Source: Arctopsyche grandis
Taxonomy: Eukaryota > Arthropoda > Insecta > Trichoptera > Hydropsychidae
Direction: 5' to 3'
Assembly (NCBI RefSeq): GCF_051622035.1
Contig: NC_135360.1
Location: 3,717,501-3,781,500 of the forward strand
DNA length: 64,000 nt
Shown here: in pieces, positions 11,532-22,675 of the stretch
Layout of the letters: the number at the start of each line of letters is the position of its first letter
How positions within the stretch are numbered: position 1 is the first letter of the stretch
Position numbers and translations under genes: made by a program
Notes under the pieces: generated by a model
The model's database searches: none
Told to the model about the DNA's origin: nothing
What the model saw: only the letters and a program-made list of their open reading frames with translations

Positions 11532-11945
11532 TGTATAATATATATGAGTGGCATGCGGTGAAATTATCTCTCTTTTTGTCATACAGCCTTGTTTAATGTG
11601 CGCGCGCAGAATACGGGAGGAAAAGCCTGTTCCTGTTGTATCCTGCTCGCGCAAATTAAGTGAGTATGTACCGTTTACCATGCACTCTTTTTTTATTTTT
11701 CGACTTCCGATATTTGCGTTTTCGGGCGTTTCACATTCGGGCCCGTGAGGTAGACCCCATTTTAACATATATAAACAGCCAACGAGTATAAATGGTCATT
11801 GTGTCTCGGTTTCATCGATTATGATTTTTTTGATTTTTAAATGCTTTTTATTATTACGAAATTATGTTCACAATACATCTTATATCTATTTTAATAGCTA
11901 CTGATCTACTGGTCATTTTCTAGTTTACAATTTAATTTAATTTGG

Positions 11946-12325
11946 TTAGCACTCGCTTAGACTCCAAAAAGATAAATCTAATAAATTGATCAGAGATACA
12001 TTATTTTCTAACAGAGTGGTTTCAGTTTGGAATAGTCTTCCCAACGATTTAGTAACCTCTATTAATATTAATATTTTTAAGAATAAACTTGATACTTTTT
12101 TTAAAACCAAAGGATTTTTGTGATTCTTCTTTCCCATTATCATATTTCTGTATTTTTATCTTTTTTGTTTATATATTTTAATATTGTTTTTTTTTTTAAT
12201 GTATTTTAATTTTTCTCATTTTTTTATTGCATATATGTATAATTTGTAAAATATGTTTATTCAAACCCCTTGGGCCTATCGGCTTTGCCGCCTCCCCCAA
12301 ATATATATAATAAATAAATAAATAA
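11946..12325 (+). mobile_element. CR1/Jockey-like LINE, 3' fragment
   Basis: The frame at about 12002-12121 reads FSNRVVSVWNSLPNDLV then FKNKLDTFF and a stop, the characteristic C-terminal tail of CR1-clade reverse transcriptases. Upstream the frame is broken. A 3' UTR follows and ends in (AAAT)n near 12300-12330, usual for this clade. Confidence 0.65.
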
Positions 12326-12364
12326 ATAAATAAATAATCATAGTATTATATATTATATTATTCT

Positions 12365-13012
12365 AATGTTAATCTACAGCATAATAGGAAAAAGAGCTCA
12401 AAAACCTATATCGATTATGAGGAAGCCTTCGACGGTAATTGGACTATTCGTCACATTGGGGTGGTCACAAAGACAATTTTTGCCATGAAAATCGCGAATA
12501 CACAATATTTGGCACTCAAGTTCTAGTTACTATGATAGTTATCGTTAGTATGATGGACTTTTCGGCTGCCAGATGTTCCGTTATAGAGATTTTAGTGACT
12601 TTGTGACGAGTAATTTGTGACCAGTAATCACCGAACCGCCTTCGACACAGTCAGTTACGATTCAGTACAAACACAAGGAGTGCCGGAATCCTATGTGAGG
12701 TTGTTAGCTGCAATATACAAGAACGCCACAGAATCGGTTATCCTTTTTTCAGATGAAGATAGATTTAGCATAGGAATAAGGCAAGGAGAAACCATCTCGC
12801 CCGAGTTATTCAATGCAGTACTTGAGGGAGTTTTCAGGAACGTGGAATGGGACACAGTAGGAATAAGCATTAACGGTCGTTTCTTGAGGCATCTTCGGTT
12901 CGCAGACGATATAGTTTTAAAAAATATCACTACACTCATTGAGTCGCGGCGCGATTTTCACGGGCGAGTGAAGAGCCCGCATAATAGCTCGCGATCCAGC
13001 GGACTTACATAA
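12365..13012 (+). pseudogene. RTE-type reverse-transcriptase fragment split by a MITE
   Basis: The left piece ends IDYEEAFD and the right piece (from about 12639) continues AFDTVSYDSV through IRQGETISPELFN to FADD (12902-12913). Removing the insertion at 12434-12637 plus one duplication copy restores a continuous reading. Ends are truncated and no product is expected. Confidence 0.75.
12434..12637. mobile_element. Mutator-like MITE (9-bp duplication)
   Basis: It is bounded by a perfect 9-bp duplication, GCCTTCGAC, at 12425-12433 and 12638-12646. Termini begin GGTAATTGGACTATTCGTCAC (left) and GGTTCGGTGATTACTGGTCA (right, reverse complement), and the imperfect inverted similarity continues for ~48 bp. 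It is 204 bp with no coding capacity. A 9-bp duplication with long inverted ends suggests a MULE relative. Confidence 0.75.
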
Positions 13013-14746
13013 CAGACTAACACAGCTGGACAGAGAAAGGGGTAGGGTGAGTGAGACGACTGTTTTGGTAATGCACAACTATTTATTTCGACAGCCGGGA
13101 AGGAAGTGATTGCTTACCGGCGAAGCGCTGGCCAATCGTTGGTTTTACGGCCAGTATCTCGGGGCTGCCACAGTAGGAAAGTAAGATTAAAAATTAACGT
13201 ACATAAGAACAAACTAACTATTGCATGCCTGATACTACGCATTGCACAACCTACCAGGATATAAACTAGCCCCAGACGCTAGTGAGCCACTGGAGTTCAG
13301 TCAGCACACTCCTCCAAAGTCGAACTACTACCTCCTTTGCTGTACATACAATAATACTTGCATCATAGACTGATCCAAGGCTGCTTTACCCCCCCCCCCC
13401 CCCTGACGGAATTTAATTTCATATTACATATAATACATGTTTTAATTTTTCACAATTTTATTTGTATAAATATATTTTAGTCGCCTCTATTTTAATTGTA
13501 AATAATAAAGACCCTTCCAGGTAGAGGGACTAAGCTTAATGCAAGATGAAAGTGACCGTTCGCGCTATTATCGAATTCTTATTTTAACTTTTAAAAATGT
13601 ATCTGTGCAAAAAATAAGTTCTTACAATTTATGGCCTAGTGATTTAAGCAGAATCTTTTTTATTTATTATGTTTTCAATATAAATGCCCCTCCCTTGATA
13701 TTTTTTTGGATCCACTAGTGGTTTGTATACTGAAGATAAATAAAGATCCTCTTAAAAACCTAACCAGGTTTTCATCGTCAGGTCAGTACACGGTCAAAAC
13801 ATAAACCTTCCCTGTTCATTTCAAAATCGGGATGATTGATTTGCTCATATTATATAATATGTATCATTGTTTTTCTGATGTATGTATTTGTATATAAAAT
13901 AAACGAATTTTAAATGTTTAACTTAATATAATTACCGCGCCCATTTCTCGAGACTACGAGTGTTCTAACCTCACTTTATAATTTTTAATGAAAATCATTT
14001 TTGCAACGTCAGATGCCAACTATTTTGAAGAACACTGTCTAATTTATGTACGTATGAAAATGTATGTAGAGAAATAAAAAACAGTCCAGAAATCATCTTT
14101 GTCCTTTTTTATTGCATTCTAAACAATTTCAACAATGTTTCAATGTTTGGTAAAATAATTCAATCTTTTACAATTGATAAGATTTCACAAATTTCTAATA
14201 CATATTATGTAATCAAATGTGCATCTACATGCTCTCGTAAGTAACGTACTTCAAATACATTAAATTTAAAATACTGGAGGAATCGTCGATATCAATCGAC
14301 AGGACAGAAAAAATAAGCAACGTTTATATTTTGTACAAGCGAATATTTTCAAAAAAATAAATGGAAAGAGCTCTGTTGTAATAATAAACAATAAAAAAAA
14401 TATTCATACAAAAATAAGATGAAATAAATTTGACACAATACAATATTGATACTCGAAAGCTCTCTCCCGTTCTATACAATTCGAATAAATTATACTATTT
14501 AGACATTCTTGAATTGCATAATGAAATTTTGTTCGGATTTATTCAACATACCCGTATTTAGATGTGAAAAAAGCTCATCCTGTGAAGAGTGAGCGAATAT
14601 TTAATTAATTAAAATAGTAGACTTAAAAAACGTCGGGCTTTAAATAATTGATTCCAATAAATATAGTCGATTCAATTGAATGTAAACTAGAGTAAACATT
14701 TAAGGTTCTATAATTAAAAACCTAAAGGTCGTCTCAATTCTCGACC
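13013..14746. other. Intergenic block with possible LTR-like sequence and a C tract
   Basis: 13013-13400 is less AT-rich and has retroelement-promoter character: ATAAACTAGCCCC at about 13260, then TTCAGTCAGC. A second copy was not found, so an LTR is only a suspicion. A run of about 17 C lies at 13389-13405. From 13410 to 14740 the sequence is AT-rich with no gene. TTTATT (AATAAA in reverse) at 14108-14113 could be a distal polyadenylation signal for the phosphate-carrier gene. Confidence 0.35.
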
Positions 14747-16615
14747 TTACTTAGCCTCAGCTTCTAGCCTCTTCTTCATCGACTCGGGCATCTCTGGTGG
14801 TGGTGGTCTTGGCATGCGGAGCCATACCTAAAAACAAACAAAATCAATAAAATGCGCCGAAAACTATGATAACACAATCAATGCAACAAACGTGTCATAC
14901 CTTGACGGCATCATAGATGAACCATTGCAGAGCTGTGAGAGTACCGATCATGACGATCCTGGGTCCCAAGCCCTTCCATACTCCACCCCATCCGAGTTTG
15001 CCTACGATTCCTCCGACGGTAGCCGAGCTGTCTTGGTTGAGCTTGGATACGACGGTATCGGCAGGATGAGAGACGATGGCACAGAAGACACCGGCGATGT
15101 AACCAGCAGCGAAGGTTACAACCAGCTGCTCTCCCTTCGAGCACTGGTCACGAGGTTTCGGTACAATGTGCCTAAAAACAACAAAGCAATTACATCAAAG
15201 ATTCATATATATGCTCAATATGTGATCAATCCTTTGGACGCCGAAGCATTTTGAAGGTCTACAATTGCCAGACAGATCGTCAATTCGTTTAATCGTCAGA
15301 TCGTCAATCCCAGTAATCCTGAGCAAAAGATATATCTTCGTTTGGCAACCAAAGGATTAAATATATCAAAAATAATTACTTGTAGAGCAACTCGACGGTT
15401 TTTTCGAAGCAGGCGAACTTCATCATGGTGTATGGGATCTGTCGGAGCCAGAGGGGAACTAAACCTTTGTAGAATGTGGAGAAGCCTTCGGCTTTGATCA
15501 TCTTGGGTAAAGCTTCGCGCAACGTGTTGGCGAAACCGGGCATAGTTTGGATGCGCACCTGGAAGCAGATTATTACCATATAATGTATGTAGATATAAAA
15601 CTAATCAATGATGATAAGCAAATGTGACATTGTAAATACCTTGGCGGCCTCCATGGGAGACAGGGCAATATCGGCGAAGAATTCAGCGGAAGCCGACGCG
15701 GCCAAATACAAGAATGTACGGTAAGTGTAAGCGGTCTCTTCAGAAATCATACCAGCGTATTGTACTTTGAACACTTCATACAAGCCGAACTTGCACATTC
15801 CCTGCGAATAATAACACAATGTTAAACCTACATAACTACTGTTGACAACAACGAACAGGATCATATATAAATTTAAAAAAATACCTGAGCGGAATATCCG
15901 AAGAATGTGGGCGCCCATCCTTTGGCGAGACCTCGTACGCCCTCTTCGCGAAGGGTCACTTTGAAACCGTTCACCACGTTCTTGTATTTCTCGCCATCTA
16001 CTTGAAGACGGCATTTCACTAAATCGAGCGGTACAACAGCAGTGTGAGTGATACCTATAAACGCGAAAAGAAAAACATTGATTAAAGATTGAATGAACTT
16101 TTCCACACACACATACTAAGCATACGAATGGTTTCGTCATGCATATATGTATATAAAAATAGACTATATGGTTGTAACATTTGGGCGGCGGCCAAAGAGA
16201 AATTATGCCAAACCGTCAATGTCACCGACGTCACACGGTGCATCGATGAAATATTACAACAATACATTGATCTCCGAAGAATGAGAGTGGATAAAGGGCG
16301 TCCGTTGCGCAACACTCACCGCAAGATAAGATGCCTCCAAGGCCACACAGCATGAAATATTTATTGGAGCCGAATTCGCACGAGTCTACTTGGGTTGGTG
16401 GAGTAGCAGCTGCGGCGATGACTCGGGTCTAAAACATCACACACTATTGTTGTGAAAAGTCGATAATGTACAGCACGATTTGCGAAAGGTATACTTACGG
16501 GTACGAGAGCATTGGTAAGGTTCTCTCGGGGTGCTTGGGGTGTTTCGCATTGCACCATTGAGAAGGGACTTCTGAAGGGAGAGATGCGAGTCATATCAAT
16601 GAGTGACGAAAACAT
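14747..16615 (-). CDS. Mpcp: Mitochondrial phosphate carrier protein (SLC25A3 family)
   Basis: A complete 362-residue carrier of the inner mitochondrial membrane; it imports phosphate with protons for ATP synthesis. Minus-strand exons: 16499-16615, 16320-16428, 15885-16054, 15640-15801, 15380-15558, 14901-15171, 14747-14827. The start MFSSLIDMTR matches the insect family, followed by a presequence-like Ala/Thr-rich stretch. Three mitochondrial-carrier repeats follow, each with a P-x-[DE]-x-x-[KR]-like signature: PLDLVK, SPMEAAK and SHPADTVVSK. Other conserved stretches are CGLGGILSCG, LAKGWAPTFFGYSAQG, GLVPLWLRQIPYTMMKF and GTLTALQWFIYD. The C-terminus is Pro-rich (MPRPPPPEMP), as in insect orthologues. 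A splice acceptor lies just upstream of the ATG, so the 5' UTR continues in another exon, probably at 20117. No frame damage is seen. Confidence 0.97.
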
Positions 16616-17029
16616 TTTGAATGTTTACTGTAAAAAGAAAAAAAGAAACAATTAATAATCAGACTAATTTTCATGGTTCATAAACTTTTTGGATTATATA
16701 ACACCAGCATGAACAGATTTTTTTTTAAATTATATTTTAATTATATATGATGCCATTACGGGTTGCCCCTGAGCGACACCTATGTTATTAAACTTGGGGT
16801 ACGATTTAACGGTGCATTAAAAAATATAGCTTTACTCCTTAGAATGAATTATTTGCGCATTAGAATAAAAGAAATTGCGCATTCAATAAATATATTTCTG
16901 TTTTTATTGAATGTTTCGATCATTTAAAAATGTTAATAACTTGCGGGTTATTAACATTATACACCTACTATACAGAGTGGGCCAACTTAGACGGTTGAGA
17001 CGTTGCCGATCCTGTATGCAAGTTCTTAA

Positions 17030-17509
17030 CCATTTGCCCGCGGCCGTCTTCTATGAAAGCTTTGGGCGACAAGTCTGTAGCGTGGCTGTCTTCCATAGAA
17101 TTTCTGAACTTTGCACGGGATTTTGAGCCTTATATGCGCCTATTTCAACTGTTTTAAGGTTCAAAATTGGTTGAATATATTACTGAGAGTTGAATGCCAT
17201 CTATTCAATTTGCTTAAAATGAATATATCAGTCAAAATTAGTTTTTTGTGGAACCATACTGAAACCTCGTTTATGTGACGTCACGTCTTCATACAATTAT
17301 GAAGAATGATTATTTGACAATTAATCTAAAACTACGAGATATATTATGTATTTCATTGTTTAAAATAATACTTTGTGTTAATTAACATATCTGGTTACTT
17401 GAGTAAATATTAAAATCTGTATTTAAGGTCGAAATCTCGATTGCCAAATTGGCGAAAAAGGTGGCGCGTACAGGGCTTGTTCGATATATTTTTTGCCGCG
17501 GGCAAACGG
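17030..17509 (+). mobile_element. piggyBac-type MITE (TTAA family), intact copy
   Basis: It has TTAA on both sides (17026-17029 and 17510-17513). Terminal inverted repeats are C(A/C)TTTGCCCGCGG and CCGCGGGCAAACGG. A subterminal palindrome pairs CTTCTATGAAAG with CTTCCATAGAA. A perfect TGACGTCA lies at 17276-17283. It is about 480 bp and non-coding. It lies between the first coding exon of the phosphate carrier and its probable promoter. Confidence 0.88.
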
Positions 17510-17569
17510 TTAATGCTCAAAGTTAATGCGCATTTCATTCATTTGAAACCATATTCAAATAGTGGGTAG

Positions 17570-17783
17570 GAAGGTTTTGCCAATTTGATGAGGAACCGTT
17601 TCAACAATGAAATCAGATAAATTGCCAACGTCGACTTGGAGTCACAAATATCCAAGTCTGACAAATAATACTACAGAAATACTTCCAAATAAATTCTTTT
17701 CAATTGAGGTCAGCCCGGGGCTTGAACCCGGACACCTTTCAGTAGTTAGAATTACCGCGACCACTGAGCTATACTGCTAGCTA
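17570..17783 (-). mobile_element. tRNA-derived SINE, near-complete copy
   Basis: Read on the minus strand, the head carries an A box (TAGCTCAGTGG, 17761-17771) and a B box (GGGTTCAAGCCCC, 17717-17729). It continues into the family body (TGACTCCAAGTCGACG, GATTTCATTGTTGAAACGG). The head does not fold as a full tRNA. It is the reference copy for the split SINE at 2648-3795 and for those at 45612 and 47752. Confidence 0.8.
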
Positions 17784-19330
17784 ATGTAACGTGTCATAAT
17801 ATTATATGTATATTGTTAACGTCAAAGATTACACGCCCGGTATATGATCCTGCAAAACGTGTATGTTTATAACTTACCATTAGGTATATAATGTATTACA
17901 AGCTTAAATAAGGCATAATTTGAAAATTTTGCTAGCCAATTTGGACCTGGGTAGCACAATGGACATCTTAGCCGGCTGCTAAAGTCAAATAATTACCCAG
18001 AAATTAAATGAAAAATTCAAAAAGATTTTACATTCATTATATATGGACTTAAGATATGATAGATAAAATTTAACATACAAAACACAACTTTTATATAACA
18101 TTTATATAACTGGAAATGTGCATTTATCTACTAATGCAATGTGGTGGAGATGATATGAATTTCATAACTAAAGAAGTGATTATTAAGGTTATATATGTAG
18201 AAATAATATCATACATGTATTTATTTGTACAAATAAACGATAGACAATACCTAAACATACACAAACACAACTTTTATATATTATATACATAAATATATGA
18301 ATGGGATATGGAGGTAATATACGTGTTTCATAAATCTAGGGGATGATATATGTACGTAGGATTTTATATGTATGGATAGCATAAAAGTTGATTGCACTAG
18401 TTAGGTTATGTAAGAGGTTAGCAATTTTGGGGTTATAAAGTTATTTGATTTTTTTGATGAAGTCACGTAATACTCCATTTATCAAAAAAAACCATGCAAG
18501 TGTAATAACATAAGAACAGTATTCCACGATCTCTTGTTAAATAAAGTAAAAATGTATTATATGCAATGATATGTTAGTCGTTGAGGAACTATTGTTAATA
18601 TTTTTAGAAAAAAACATGTTTTACAAGATTTTTTGCTTCGAACACTGATGGAATGGTCTATTGTTATTTTACAATATTGCCTATCTCTAATTATATATAT
18701 GTATGTATGTATGTAGTTGCACTATAGTAGATTTATGTATTGATCTTTCAATGGGGTCCAAATAAAATGTTAGCGTTTAGCTAAACTCTAAGCCTAATAT
18801 TGAATTAGCACATCGCAAATATTCATCCATTGCATGGTTTGAAGAAAAGCTGTTGCAACTGTTCAACATTTGGCAATCTACATTATAAAAGCCAACGTTT
18901 AGAGATAGCAATGTAAGTGCATGCTGTAAATAGGTCTAGGTCAAATGTACTAATTACATTTCACAGGTATAAATCTAAGGCACAATACATTTCAAACAAT
19001 GATTGTACTAAACCACATATTATAGATAAGACTGGTTGCCGTAACAAGAAATTGTGCAAAAAAAAAATGCAAAACCCTTCCCCTACCCATTTAAAATTTT
19101 CACTCTTTTCGTATTAATATATGTATATCGGATATTCTCATTAAATTGTTACTCTCCCCTTTTTTGTGCAATTTTCAATTGCACAATTTAAATCGGGAAT
19201 GACTTTTAATGATTTAAAGCCGTTTCATTATGTTTTATCGTAATCAATCAAATCTGTTACTATCGATTTAATTTCTTTCGTATAGGGAAAGATTCAATCT
19301 TTCTCTCTATTTATAAATGGTATATATAAA
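17784..19330. other. AT-rich intron or intergenic stretch, nothing recognised
   Basis: AT-rich sequence with no coding similarity. If the phosphate carrier's first exon is at 20117, this is intronic. Confidence 0.5.
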
Positions 19331-20260
19331 TGGCAATACTGCGTCGTCAGATGGGGCGAGTCTAAAACGATCGAGAGTGCAAATATAATGCATAAATGCA
19401 GGCAATCTTAGGTCGATGCTGTCGCTCAGAGAGATAGAGGCCATAAAATAGAGGGTGTGACGTCACACCCAGTAGCAATAGGCCGCCGCCGTATCGATCT
19501 CTGCAGCGTGACGTCACACGATCTGCATATAATAAAACGTTAAAAGAACTTTCATCGATCAAACTAGAGCGTTTCATTACACAATCGAATTACATTCGAT
19601 AGCGCGGTCAGGGCCGCGATCGGTCGCGTTACGACCTGCGCCCGGCTGTCAAGAGGAAAAATTCGAATATTTCGATCGCGGAAAATTTCGACCAATCACA
19701 GAGCGGCTAATTCCAATTCGACCAATCGGAGGCGAGCCGACGATCGATCGTAGTGAGATCGAAGGGTTAATTGAGAAATGGGATTATGAATGGGTGACAT
19801 TTTTGAAGGTTATGAATTGAGGGCGCAGTGTATCGAGCGATAATTTGATTAGGTATGCGGGTCTGGGTCGCGTGAATCGAGGCGTTCAAAGTCCTCTGAT
19901 TTGCGAGACGATAACGAGAGCGACTGCGTGCATACGTTTAAGCGCAACTTACGCAACACTGCATACTACTATAGTAGAAGCCCGGTCGAATAGTAATAGT
20001 GTAGTAGTAGTAGTAGTAGTAGCAGTAGCAGCGTGTACAAATGCGATATATCGACGGGCGTATACGATGTATATGAAAGTATAGTATAGTAGAGTAGAGT
20101 AGGAGATCGTTCGTACCTGTCGGATGCAGGTGTGGGTGGGTCTGGTAGGAGGGTGGGTGCAGGCGATGAAGAGCGTGTGCAGCTGCTGACACGCGTGCCC
20201 CTACTGACGGTACTCTCCGCGCTTATGTAATCACGTGGCCACTCCGCACTGTAGCCAATT
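19330..20260 (-). promoter_or_regulatory. Probable promoter and non-coding first exon of the phosphate carrier
   Basis: GC content and CpG density rise sharply here. On the minus strand a strong donor CCGACAG|GTACGAACG gives an exon end at 20117, and the coding exon of the carrier is preceded by an acceptor in phase with a spliced leader. Upstream on that strand are CAATTGGC (CCAAT-like) and GTCAGTAGG (Inr-like) near 20210-20270. Two perfect TGACGTCA sites lie at 19458-19465 and 19509-19516. A (TAG)n run is at 20004-20024. The link to the carrier is inference; a plus-strand transcript is also possible. Confidence 0.45.
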
Positions 20261-20454
20261 GCTGTATTTCGTTTGCCAACTCTTCAGTGTGGACACATTT
20301 CAAATCATTTATTCACTATTTTAATTCATAGGTCACACCTGCCAAGGTAAACGTTATACACTTGCTTTTAAAAATACTGGTATTTTTTTTTTCTGCGTCG
20401 ACGGAGATCAATTGTAGACTGTTTTCTGATTTACGGTTCCACTAAAATCTCGAT

Positions 20455-20610
20455 CACGGAACATCTGACACCCACAAATCCATCAATCCATCAAGCGAAA
20501 TATTTTACTAATTCGAAAACTCGAGTGCCAGATATTCCGTATCCGCGATTTTTGTGGCAATGATTGTCGTACGCGCGATCACAATTTGCGCAATAATCCG
20601 TTTAACAGTT
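20455..20610 (-). mobile_element. Mutator-like MITE remnant
   Basis: It shares CTCGAGTGCCAGATATTC, CGCGATTTTTGTGGC and AATAATCCGTTTAA with the copies at 12434, 52885 and 54690. No clean duplication was found. Confidence 0.5.
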
Positions 20611-20840
20611 TTACATACATATGCAGTTACATTTATATATATACTAGTGTTGTACCCGATGAAATATTATCGCATGGGTGTTGGCATACTAAGTTTCGCC
20701 CGCGGTCGAATTTTTTTCAAATACCTTTTGAATATATTTAATTGTTTAATATGCAAAAAAAGGTAAAAATTACCTACCTTCGTCTTCTTCTAATGCCGAA
20801 TACATATTCGGACGTAGGTCATGGGCAGACATCGTTTATG

Positions 20841-21218
20841 GGGTCTACGTGACGAGACAGAATGTTAAATTACAGAAAACACAAATATCGGAAGGCAAAG
20901 ATCGAAAATCGAAAGATCTTAAGTCGAAAGATCAAAAAAATAATGGTGCATGGTAAACGGTACATACTCACTTAATTTGCGCGAGCAGGATACAACAGGA
21001 ACAAGAGGAACATGCTTTTCCTGCCGTATTCTGCGCGCGCACATTAATACGGGAGGAAAAGCCTGTTCCTCTTGTTCCTGTTGTATCCTGCTTGCGCAAA
21101 TTAAGTGAGTATGTACCGTTTACCATGCATCATTTTTTTTGATCTTTCGATTTTCGATCTTTGCCTTCCGATATTTGCGTTTTCTGTAATTTAACATTCT
21201 ATCTCGTCACGGAGACCG
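20841..21218. mobile_element. Fold-back hAT-type element (family F), intact copy
   Basis: A perfect 8-bp duplication, CGTTTATG, lies at 20833-20840 and 21219-21226. The whole 378-bp element is close to one inverted repeat. Its ends are GGGTCTACGTGACGAGA and CGGTCTCCGTGACGAGA (reverse complement), and both arms contain CATGGTAAACGGTACATACT in opposite orientation. The centre pairs AACAGGAACAAGAGGAACA with its complement. It inserted into an RTE 3'-end remnant (20785-20840, minus). Confidence 0.85.
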
Positions 21219-21377
21219 CGTTTATGAGCTAAATATAAACAATATTAACCACCAAACAATGAATTAAATATATTTTCAATAGATGACACTAAATTCTCAG
21301 ACTTTCCTAGAAAAAAAATTGGTAGCAAATATTATATATAGAAGTTTTTTTCTTTCATCATTATATTCGTACATTTT

Positions 21378-21606
21378 GTTGCGGTGGCACTTATGGCATA
21401 AACTCTGAGTTGATGAAGACTCGAAAAAAATAAACTCGTACCAAAGCATTAAGATTTGGAGTGAGAGTAGACGGTTTTGTCGGCTCCCCCCACGAATCTC
21501 ACGCATACACGCGTACCCCCACTCCTAATATTGATGCTTTGGTACCAGTTCATTTTTCGAGTCCTCATTAACTCGAGAGTATTTGCCGTAAGGTGGACTC
21601 ATTTGG
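21378..21606. repeat. Inverted repeat with ~85-bp arms
   Basis: The left arm (about 21378-21470) and right arm (about 21508-21606) pair imperfectly; both hold a GTACCAAAGCAT core and a GACTCGAAAAA-like run. The loop is ~38 bp. It is probably a fold-back MITE of a different family; no target duplication was identified. Confidence 0.65.
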
Positions 21607-22670
21607 CTAAAAGTGTTTTAGATATGACGTACATATGTATGTCGAATCAAAACGACTATTATAGCACGGCGAGCGTTATCGCAGATACACACAGGAAAAA
21701 TAGCGATATTATATGATGATGATTACATGGCTAATATTTTTAAAACAAAAGTGTTAGTTTTTTAGATTCATCCTCCATATGTGGTCATCCACCAATTTTA
21801 CAGCGTTTTTTGTAAGAAATTTAAGCGAATTTTTATATGGAAAAGAAAAGCAATTTTAAATTTTCTAAAATGTGGGAATGTGGCAGATTTTGGTTTACTA
21901 CTGATACACGTTCACCTCGCCCTTATTGCAAGCTTTTTTTTACATCTATTCTATGTTCGCTTTTTTCCGCATCACGTAACGTTCCAATGCCGATTAACGT
22001 TACAAAAAAATTACTCGACATATTGTCAATTCAAGGATCGGATTATCAATTTGTCTGCCTATGAAAAAGAACCATGTTTATAATAATGATTCCTTTCGTC
22101 TTATAGATCTTGGTTTTTTTTTATCCACTCATTAGCAATACACTTATGAACAAAAATAATTATATTTGGTTATTTTTTTATTTTAAATCACAAATAATAC
22201 GAATTCAAATTTGATAAATTGAAAATTTGAACAAAGTTTGCAAACTACAAGCTATTTTATTAAATTTAAACTAAAAAATCACTAATTAATTATTGACAAA
22301 ATAGTATATGTACAAATTGCTATTAGTTAATTGATTAGTTAGTCTACGGGAGCACAAATAGAACAAATCGAGAGCACAAATGGTTCTCAATTATGTGACC
22401 AATAATCGAATGAGTGTACACTAGCCAACAACTAGTGTTAGCTAATGCACTATGAACATGTATGTTTTGTAAAATCTTGTAACTAAGGAACAAAACTACA
22501 AACAAACCATCACATCTTTCATAACAATGTTTAGCAATTATCATAGTGATGTGGTCGGCTTTGGATCTAATTGGAACACAGAAAGGCACGATATAAAGAG
22601 TTTCCATAAAACCATACATACATGCATGTATTTACTTTAAATGTGTATTGTTTTGATATTTCAACTTTCA
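21607..22670. other. AT-rich stretch upstream of the WDR34 gene
   Basis: No coding similarity in the short open frames. It may contain the promoter or an upstream exon of the WD-repeat gene, because a splice acceptor lies directly before that gene's first recognised ATG. Confidence 0.5.
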
Positions 22671-22675
22671 GACGT

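Larger units (their letters stand above)
10591..11758. mobile_element. hAT-type fold-back element (family F), interrupted by a Helitron
   Basis: The flanks TTTTTAAC (10583-10590) and ATTTTAAC (11759-11766) form an 8-bp duplication with one mismatch. The arms are inverted copies. The left runs from GGTCTCCCTCACGG through TGCATGGTAAACGGTAC; the right contains GTACCGTTTACCATGCAC and ends GGTAGACCC. The core present in the 20841-21218 copy is split here by the Helitron at 10729-11531. No open frame is needed to explain it. Confidence 0.7.

Noticed and set aside
13013-13400. LTR retrotransposon at 13 kb
   Set aside because: Promoter-like motifs only; no second LTR, primer-binding site or duplication found within the window.
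17700-17783. Possible tRNA genes at SINE heads (also near 45612 and 47752)
   Set aside because: A and B boxes are present but the acceptor stem and full cloverleaf are not, and the same head continues into a repeated SINE body.
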